From JAFIEN01 sp051859505 (GTDB taxonomy: Bacteria; Pseudomonadota; Alphaproteobacteria; Rhodobacterales; Rhodobacteraceae): a stretch of DNA of 64,000 bases. This document shows, piece by piece, positions 59,147-64,000 of the stretch. The notes beneath the pieces are model-generated. The model was not told the origin of the DNA. It saw only the letters and a list, made by a program, of their open reading frames with translations, and ran no database searches. The DNA is taken from positions 1-64,000 of the forward strand of contig JBHYFN010000005.1 in NCBI GenBank assembly GCA_051859505.1, read 5' to 3'. Each line of letters begins with the position of its first letter. Positions within the stretch are counted from its first letter, which is position 1. A program made the translations under genes and the position numbers.

Positions 59147-59824
59147 ATGTCCGCGAGTTCCGATATCGACCTCTTGGTTCAGCCCGAAGCGCGCAAGAGC
59201 ATGCGCCGGGATCGAGGCGCCTCGGCCAGTCAGCCGGCCGCGCCCTATACGATCGAGGATCATTACTGGGGCTATGTGGTGCGCAGCGCCTGTCCGCCGT
59301 CGCTTGGCACTGTGGTGTTTCAGGGGGCGAGCTGGATTCTGGGCCTTGTGTTCATCGTCGCGGCGGTCGGCCTTCTGGTGCTGCCGAGCCAGCTGGCGCA
59401 GGCCGATCTGCTGGGGTTCCGGCTGGGGTCTGCGGTGATCCTCGGGGGGCTGGGGGTCTTTTGCATGTGGTTCGCAAGCCGCGGCAGCCTGGCCGAGCTT
59501 CAGATCGACACGGCCCAGGGCGAGGTGCGCGAAGTGGTGCGCAACCGCGCCGGCCGGCCGACCGTTCTGGGGCGCTATGGATTTGACGTGATCGGCGGCG
59601 TGTTCCTGGAACGCGCCGGGCCGGGGCGGCGCTCGGATCTGGCGCCGGGACATGCGGAACTTGTGCTGCGCTATCGCAATACCGCGCAGGTGCTGCGGGT
59701 GGTGAGCGGGCCCGAGGCCGAGCTTGAGGCGCTGCGCGACAGGCTGGGTGTGGATCTGGTGGTGCGGCCGCGGCTGCCGCTGCGGCAACCGGCCGAAGAG
59801 CCGGTGGCCGAGGAAGCCGCCTGA
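59147..59824 (+). CDS. Uncharacterised two-pass membrane protein
   Basis: A 225-residue protein. A basic N-terminus precedes two membrane helices (about residues 58-78 and 88-108). A C-terminal beta-rich cytosolic domain follows (about 115-205, with LAELQIDTAQGEVREVVRNRAG), and a Pro/Ala-rich tail. The ATG at 59147 follows GGAGG at 7-base spacing. It resembles small PH-like-domain membrane proteins of unknown function; I do not recognise a family. A strong terminator follows at 59873. Confidence 0.65.
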   Translation: MSASSDIDLLVQPEARKSMRRDRGASASQPAAPYTIEDHYWGYVVRSACPPSLGTVVFQGASWILGLVFIVAAVGLLVLPSQLAQADLLGFRLGSAVILGGLGVFCMWFASRGSLAELQIDTAQGEVREVVRNRAGRPTVLGRYGFDVIGGVFLERAGPGRRSDLAPGHAELVLRYRNTAQVLRVVSGPEAELEALRDRLGVDLVVRPRLPLRQPAEEPVAEEAA

Positions 59825-59872
59825 TCCTGACATCGCCGATTGTTCGGGCGATCATTCTGGCGCTCTTCCTGC

Positions 59873-59897
59873 GGGCGGTCCTTCGGGACCGCCCTTT
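59873..59897 (+). terminator. Rho-independent terminator with UUCG loop
   Basis: A 9-base stem GGGCGGTCC and GGACCGCCC closes a TTCG tetraloop and is followed by TTT. This is a textbook terminator for the upstream membrane-protein gene. A second GC hairpin (59903-59924) follows and may assist. Confidence 0.85.
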
Positions 59898-59988
59898 GTC
59901 CTGCCCGCCCCCCGGAGGGCGGGCGCGCTTGTGAACTGGCGGCGGCAAGGCTAGGACAACCGGGACGGAACCTTCGAAAGGACAAGCG

Positions 59989-60936
59989 ATGCGGGCATTC
60001 GTGTTTCCGGGCCAGGGGGCGCAGACCATCGGCATGGGCATGGCGCTGGCCGAGGCCTATCCGGCGGCGCGGGCGGTTCTGGACGAGGTGGACGAGGCCC
60101 TGGGCGAAAAGCTCTCGGCGCTGATCGCGGGCGGCGAGATCGAGGAGCTGACGCTGACGCGCAATGCCCAGCCGGCGCTGATGGCCACCTCGATGGCGGC
60201 GATGCGTGCGCTCGAGGCCGAGGGCGTGGGGATCGAGGCGGCGGCTTTCGTCGCCGGGCATTCGCTGGGCGAATATACCGCGCTTTGTGCGGCCGGGGCG
60301 CTGGGCATCGCAGAGACGGCGCGGCTGTTGCGGATCCGGGGCGAGGCGATGCAGGCCGCGGTGCCGGTGGGCGAGGGCGCGATGGCGGCGGTTCTGGGGC
60401 TGGATTTCGCGGCGGCCGTCGAGGTCGCCGAGGAGGCGGCGGGGGGCGAGGTCTGCCAGGCGGCCAATGACAACGATCCGGGGCAGGTGGTGCTGTCGGG
60501 CCATGCGCTAGCGGTGGCGCGCGCGGTGGAGATCGCCAAGGCGCGCGGCGCCAAGCGCGCGGTGATGCTGCCGGTCAGCGCGCCCTTTCATTCGGCCCTG
60601 ATGCAGCCCGCAGCCGAGGTCATGGCCGAGGCTCTGGCCGGTGTCACCTTCCAGGCGCCACGGGTGCCTTTGGTGGCGAATGTGCGGGCCGAGGCCGTGA
60701 GCGACCCCGAGGTAATCCGGGCGCTTCTGGTCGAACAGGTGACGGGATCGGTGCGCTGGCGGGAATCGGTTCTGTGGATGGCGGGGCAGGGTGTGACCGA
60801 GATCTGGGAGATCGGCGCGGGCAAGGCCCTGTCGGGCATGGTGCGGCGGATCGACAAGGAGATCGCGACGCGGGCGATCGGCGCGCCGCAGGATGTGCTG
60901 GAGGCGCGCGAGGCGATCGGCGTGGCGCGGGCCTAG
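59989..60936 (+). CDS. fabD: Malonyl CoA-acyl carrier protein transacylase
   Basis: A 315-residue enzyme transferring malonyl groups from CoA to ACP for fatty-acid elongation. Active-site serine lies in GHSLGEYTALCAAG, the Q/G-rich N-terminus in FPGQGAQ, and the histidine in SAPFHSALM. It begins a fabD-fabG-acpP-fabF group in the usual bacterial order. Start ATG 59989 with AAAGGACAAGCG upstream. Complete. Confidence 0.97.
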   Translation: MRAFVFPGQGAQTIGMGMALAEAYPAARAVLDEVDEALGEKLSALIAGGEIEELTLTRNAQPALMATSMAAMRALEAEGVGIEAAAFVAGHSLGEYTALCAAGALGIAETARLLRIRGEAMQAAVPVGEGAMAAVLGLDFAAAVEVAEEAAGGEVCQAANDNDPGQVVLSGHALAVARAVEIAKARGAKRAVMLPVSAPFHSALMQPAAEVMAEALAGVTFQAPRVPLVANVRAEAVSDPEVIRALLVEQVTGSVRWRESVLWMAGQGVTEIWEIGAGKALSGMVRRIDKEIATRAIGAPQDVLEAREAIGVARA

Positions 60937-60976
60937 GCCGGGCAGGGGGGCTGTCTGCCCCCCGTCCCTTCGGGAC

Positions 60977-61010
60977 TCCCCCCGAGGATATTTGCAAACA
61001 AAAGAAGGGC
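60977..61010 (+). repeat. Rhodobacterales intergenic repeat (CCCCCGAGGATATTT type)
   Basis: CCCCCCGAGGATATTTGCA followed by an A-rich AAACAAAAGAAG lies between fabD and fabG. Short spacers with CCCCGAGGATATTT are recurrent in Rhodobacterales genomes from what I know of them. Its role is unknown; it could be an mRNA-processing, attenuation or protein-binding element. Confidence 0.5.
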
Positions 61011-61040
61011 CAGGGAGTGGGTCTGGCGAGGGGGTTCGGG

Positions 61041-61778
61041 ATGTTCGATCTGACGGGGAAATGCGCGCTGGTCACCGGCGCTTCGGGCGGGATCGGGGCC
61101 GAGGTGGCGCGGGTGCTGCACGGGGCGGGGGCGGTGGTCGCCGTCTCGGGGACGCGGGTGGCGCCGCTTGAGGCGCTGGCGGCGGAGCTGGGGGAGCGGG
61201 TTCATGTGCTGCCCTGCGATCTGTCGGACGGGGCCGCGGTGACGGCTTTGCCGGGGCAGGCGGTGGCGGCGATGGGGGCGCTGGACATTCTGGTGAACAA
61301 TGCCGGGATCACGCGGGACAACCTCTTCATGCGGATGTCGGAGGAGGATTGGGCCGCGGTGATCGAGGTGAACCTCACCGCCACGATGCGGCTGTGCAAG
61401 GGGGCGATCCGGGGCATGATGAAGGCGCGCTGGGGGCGGATCGTCAATATCTCGTCCGTTGTGGGGGCCACGGGCAATCCGGGGCAGGCGAATTATGCCG
61501 CCTCGAAGGCCGGGATGGTGGGGATGAGCAAGGCGATTGCCGCCGAGGTCGCTTCGCGCGGGGTGACGGTGAATTGCGTGGCACCCGGTTTCATCACCAC
61601 GGCGATGACCGACAAGCTGAACGAGGAGCAGAAGGCCGCGATCCTGGGGCAGGTGCCGATGGGCCGGATGGGGGAGGCCACCGAGATTGCGGCGGCCGTC
61701 CTTTATCTGGCAAGCCCCGAGGCCGGTTACGTGACCGGGGCCACGCTGCATGTGAACGGCGGGATGGCGATGCTCTGA
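61041..61778 (+). CDS. fabG: 3-oxoacyl-[acyl-carrier-protein] reductase
   Basis: A 245-residue short-chain dehydrogenase that reduces beta-ketoacyl-ACP with NADPH. The cofactor loop is TGASGGIG near residue 12, NNAG at about residue 88, catalytic serine in NISSVVG and the YAASK pair. The C-terminus is GATLHVNGGMAML. The ATG at 61041 is 104 bases after fabD and follows an AGGGGG-rich site. It is separated from acpP by 181 bases holding a putative promoter. Confidence 0.96.
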   Translation: MFDLTGKCALVTGASGGIGAEVARVLHGAGAVVAVSGTRVAPLEALAAELGERVHVLPCDLSDGAAVTALPGQAVAAMGALDILVNNAGITRDNLFMRMSEEDWAAVIEVNLTATMRLCKGAIRGMMKARWGRIVNISSVVGATGNPGQANYAASKAGMVGMSKAIAAEVASRGVTVNCVAPGFITTAMTDKLNEEQKAAILGQVPMGRMGEATEIAAAVLYLASPEAGYVTGATLHVNGGMAML

Positions 61779-61805
61779 GCCCTGGCGGAGGCGGCGTGAA
61801 AGCGT

Positions 61806-61833
61806 TTGCCTCGCCGGGAAACTCTGCTATGAG
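61806..61833 (+). promoter_or_regulatory. Likely acpP promoter
   Basis: TTGCCT and TATGAG are separated by 16 bases, 126 bases before the acpP start. acpP is usually among the most highly expressed genes and often has its own promoter, which fits. Confidence 0.45.
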
Positions 61834-61959
61834 CGCCAACAGATTTGCTGTTCCGGGGATGGTTTTCCGGGGCAGCGAGGCCCCGGAACAGGGCTGTCGA
61901 GCCGCCCCGAGGGGCATGAGAAGTTGGGCGATGCGCCCGCAAGGACATGAGGGATCAAT

Positions 61960-62193
61960 ATGAGCGATGTCGCTGAACGCGTGCGCAAGATCGTTGTGGA
62001 ACATCTTGGTGTGGAAGAGGACAAGGTCGTCGACAATGCCTCTTTCATCGACGATCTGGGGGCGGACAGCCTGGACACTGTCGAGCTGGTGATGGCCTTC
62101 GAAGAGGAATTCGGGATCGAGATTCCCGATGACGCGGCCGAGACGATCCAGACCTTCGGGGACGCGGTCAAGTTCATCAGCGGCGCGCAATAA
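61960..62193 (+). CDS. acpP: Acyl carrier protein
   Basis: A 77-residue acidic four-helix protein that carries growing acyl chains on a 4'-phosphopantetheine attached to the serine of GADSLDTVEL (about residue 37). The N-terminus is MSDVAERVRKIV. It sits between fabG and fabF with its own putative promoter and a strong terminator, consistent with high independent expression. Confidence 0.98.
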   Translation: MSDVAERVRKIVVEHLGVEEDKVVDNASFIDDLGADSLDTVELVMAFEEEFGIEIPDDAAETIQTFGDAVKFISGAQ

Positions 62194-62216
62194 GCGCAAC
62201 GCAGTGACCCGGCATG

Positions 62217-62243
62217 AAAAGGGCACCTTTCGGGTGCCCTTTT
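62217..62243 (+). terminator. Rho-independent terminator of acpP
   Basis: An AAAAGGGCACC / GGGTGCCCTTTTT hairpin with a TTTC loop and T-run begins 24 bases after the acpP stop. The flanking A and T runs make it a possible bidirectional terminator. Very convincing. Confidence 0.92.
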
Positions 62244-62398
62244 TGCTTTGGCGATGGGGTGTGGGTCGGGCGCAGGCGGCTTGTCGCGCGGGGCGGTCGG
62301 GGGCCGGGCTTGCCCCGCGCGCGTCGCCTGAGCTATCAGGGCTGAGGGCCGGGCCCGGTGCGGCGGCGCGCCGGATGGCCGGTGAGCAGGCAGGCAGA

Positions 62399-62482
62399 CG
62401 GGCAGGCGACCGGACAGGCAAACGGATGGGCAACCGGGCAGGGAACCGGATGGGCCAGGGAACTGGCAACCGGGCAGGCGAT
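62399..62482 (+). repeat. 12-bp-period G-rich tandem repeat (locus 5)
   Basis: Seven 12-base units, 84 bases: CGGGCAGGCGAC, CGGACAGGCAAA, CGGATGGGCAAC, CGGGCAGGGAAC, CGGATGGGCCAG, GGAACTGGCAAC and CGGGCAGGCGAT. It ends 17 bases before the fabF ATG and so would form much of the fabF leader. Confidence 0.8.
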
Positions 62483-62499
62483 CAGACGGGGGACGCGTG

Positions 62500-63759
62500 A
62501 TGCGGCGAGTGGTTGTAACGGGGCTGGGTCTTGTCACGCCTTTGGCGGACGGGGTCGAGGAAAGCTGGGCGCGGTTGCTGGCCGGGCGGTCGGGCGCGGG
62601 CAAGATCACCGCCTTCGACGCGAGTCATCTGCCCACGGATTACGCCTGCGAGGTGAAGCGCGGCGATGGCAGTGACGGCACCTTCGATGCCGACCGCTAC
62701 ATGGAGCCGAAAGAGCAGCGCAAGGTCGATGACTTCATCCTGTTCGGCGTGGCCGCCGCGCAGCAGGCGGTCGAGGATTCGGGCTGGATGCCCGAAGACG
62801 AGGAGGGGCAGCGGCGCACCGGGGTGATGATCGGCTCGGGGATCGGCGGGCTGAAGTCGATCGAAGAGACGACGCTGCTGATCCGCGACAAGGGCGCGCG
62901 GCGCGTCTCGCCCTTCTTCATTCCGGGCGCGCTGATCAACCTGATCTCGGGCCAGGTCTCGATCCGCTACGGGTTCAAGGGGCCCAATCATTCGGTCGTC
63001 ACGGCCTGTTCCACGGGGGCGCATGCCATTGGTGATGCGGCGCGGCTGATCAAATACGGGTCGGCCGATGTGATGGTGGCGGGCGGCGCGGAGGCGGCGA
63101 TCTGCGAGATCGGGATCGCGGGGTTCAATGCCTGCAAGGCGCTGTCGACCAAGCGCAGGGATGAGCCCGAGAAGGCCAGCCGGCCCTATGACGCGGATCG
63201 CGACGGGTTCGTCATGGGGGAGGGCGCGGGCGTCGTCGTGCTTGAGGAATACGAGCATGCAAAGGCGCGCGGCGCGAAGATCTATGCCGAGGTGCTGGGC
63301 TATGGGCTTTCGGGCGATGCCTATCACATCACCGCGCCTTCCGAGGATGGCGACGGGGCGGAGCGGTCGATGCGGGCGGCCCTTGAGGATGCGGGGCTGG
63401 AGCCTGCGGATATCGACTATATCAACGCGCATGGCACCTCGACCATGGCGGATGTGATCGAACTTGGGGCGGTCGAGCGGATGCTGGGCGATGCGGCCGG
63501 CACGGTGACGATGTCGTCGACGAAATCCGCGACGGGGCATCTTCTGGGGGCGGCGGGGGCGATCGAGGCGATCTTCTCGATCCTGGCGATCCGCGATCAG
63601 GTGGCGCCGCCGACGATCAACCTCGAGACCCCGGCGGTCGAGACCGCGATCGATCTCGCGCCGTTGGTGAAGCGTGAGCGGCGGATCGACGTGGCCTTGT
63701 CGAATTCCTTCGGCTTTGGCGGAACCAATGCCAGCGTGATCTTCGGGACGCCGCGCTGA
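62500..63759 (+). CDS. fabF: Beta-ketoacyl-[acyl-carrier-protein] synthase II
   Basis: A 419-residue condensing enzyme that extends acyl-ACP with malonyl-ACP and controls membrane fatty-acid composition (KAS II elongates unsaturated chains). Active-site cysteine lies in TACSTGAHAIGDA, the two histidines in NAHGTSTMAD and ATGHLLGAAG, and the C-terminal gate in NSFGFGGTNAS. The ATG at 62500 gives MRRVVVTG; a GTG 3 bases earlier is in frame. It overlaps the next gene by one base. Confidence 0.96.
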   Translation: MRRVVVTGLGLVTPLADGVEESWARLLAGRSGAGKITAFDASHLPTDYACEVKRGDGSDGTFDADRYMEPKEQRKVDDFILFGVAAAQQAVEDSGWMPEDEEGQRRTGVMIGSGIGGLKSIEETTLLIRDKGARRVSPFFIPGALINLISGQVSIRYGFKGPNHSVVTACSTGAHAIGDAARLIKYGSADVMVAGGAEAAICEIGIAGFNACKALSTKRRDEPEKASRPYDADRDGFVMGEGAGVVVLEEYEHAKARGAKIYAEVLGYGLSGDAYHITAPSEDGDGAERSMRAALEDAGLEPADIDYINAHGTSTMADVIELGAVERMLGDAAGTVTMSSTKSATGHLLGAAGAIEAIFSILAIRDQVAPPTINLETPAVETAIDLAPLVKRERRIDVALSNSFGFGGTNASVIFGTPR

Positions 63760-64000
63760 TGTGGCGACACATCGCGGCAAATGCGCTCAATCTGTTCATC
63801 CTGCTGCTGTTTCTGGCGGCGGGCGGTGTGACCTGGGGGGTCAATCGCTATTCGGCGGAGGGGCCGCTGGAACAGGCGATCTGTCTGCAGGTTCCGGGCG
63901 GCACGAACATGCGCCGGGTGAGCGAGGAGCTGTCGGCCGAAGGGGCGATCCAGTCGGGCACGCTGTTTCGCGCGGGCGCCGAATATACGGAAAAGACCCG
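63759..64000 (+). CDS. mltG: Endolytic transglycosylase MltG, partial (5' end only)
   Basis: The first 80 codons of a protein that starts MWRHIAANALNLFILL, with one N-terminal membrane helix (about residues 7-27). The beginning of the YceG/MltG extracytoplasmic region follows (QAICLQVPGGTNMRRVSEELSAEGAIQSG). MltG cuts nascent glycan strands and is thought to terminate peptidoglycan elongation. The gene runs off the window edge, so the catalytic Glu is not visible. Its ATG overlaps the fabF stop (TGATG). The order fabF-mltG is common in alphaproteobacteria. Confidence 0.85.
   Translation, partial: MWRHIAANALNLFILLLFLAAGGVTWGVNRYSAEGPLEQAICLQVPGGTNMRRVSEELSAEGAIQSGTLFRAGAEYTEKT

Larger units (their letters stand above)
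62194..62499 (+). other. acpP-fabF spacer
   Basis: This 306-base spacer contains the acpP terminator (62217-62243) and a 12-bp tandem repeat array (62399-62482) just upstream of fabF. An internal stretch is GC-rich and featureless. No gene is supported. Confidence 0.6.

Noticed and set aside
62358..62675. Open frame through the 12-bp repeat, TGQA-rich
   Set aside because: A repeat of 12 bases naturally stays open. It overlaps the fabF start and has no independent ribosome-binding site.
1..64000. CRISPR arrays, tRNA and rRNA genes, insertion sequences
   Set aside because: No regularly spaced 20-40 base repeats with unique spacers, no tRNA T-loop or anticodon pattern in spacers, and no transposase. 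The repeats seen are simple tandem arrays or short palindromes.

Overview
This is a 64 kb, very GC-rich stretch of a bacterial chromosome. Gene content points to the alphaproteobacterial order Rhodobacterales, and within it to a relative of Paracoccus, Rhodobacter or Rhodovulum. The evidence is a C4-pathway 5-aminolevulinate synthase with an FNR box, GapR, a free-standing NDUFA12-type Complex I protein, the DUF2155/mlaD/aat/accBC neighbourhood, an SqrR/BigR-type persulfide sensor, an ScfR/RamB-type regulator and a BapA-like type I secreted adhesin. I found no rRNA, tRNA, CRISPR array, phage or insertion sequence. The window is mostly core genome with a few accessory-looking blocks, and the last gene runs off the right edge.

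Layout. 0-10.5 kb: UDP-glucose dehydrogenase; a type III ornithine decarboxylase with a long structured leader that may encode a regulatory peptide; a DUF3422 protein; an FAD amino-acid-oxidase-like protein; hemA; a RodZ-like protein; ispG. 10.5-14.4 kb: a NADAR protein, a DsbA-like thiol oxidoreductase, an aminotransferase and a cell-wall amidase. 14.4-18 kb: a partial inositol-catabolism block (MocE-type Rieske ferredoxin, IolC fused to DUF2090, IolB). 18-26.7 kb: a minus-strand glycogen operon, glgB-glgC-glgA-glgX-pgm, with its promoter immediately before glgB. 26.7-29.3 kb: a small kinase and membrane or envelope proteins. 29.5-37.6 kb: a four-gene type I secretion locus for a repeat-rich BapA-like adhesin (adhesin, TolC-like lipoprotein, ABC exporter, HlyD adaptor). 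37.6-45.4 kb: a photolyase-family protein with permuted domain order, clpP-clpX, RidA, NDUFA12, mlaD, DUF2155, aat and accC-accB. 46.4-51.3 kb: an ScfR-type regulator, then a receiver-only response regulator, a small membrane protein and a solute-symporter/histidine-kinase fusion. 53.1-54.9 kb: a sulfide/persulfide module (Blh-like phosphatase or rhodanese, split YeeE/YedE transporter, divergent SqrR-like sensor with a perfect operator palindrome). 55.5-59.8 kb: an enoyl-CoA hydratase-like protein, GapR and uncharacterised proteins. 60-64 kb: fabD-fabG-acpP-fabF-mltG, fatty-acid synthesis leading into peptidoglycan processing.

Two dispersed non-coding patterns cut across the map. One is a set of AT-core palindromes (AAATTTGGCCAAATTT-like) just after stop codons. 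The other is a family of G-rich tandem repeats with a 12-bp period, near gene starts or in spacers at about 3.06, 14.94, 38.79, 58.86 and 62.40 kb. The points most worth a second look are the decarboxylase leader with its MPHLR-containing frame, the 12-bp repeat family, the persulfide-sensing module, the hydratase-like protein that has lost its NAD-binding domain, and the permuted photolyase.
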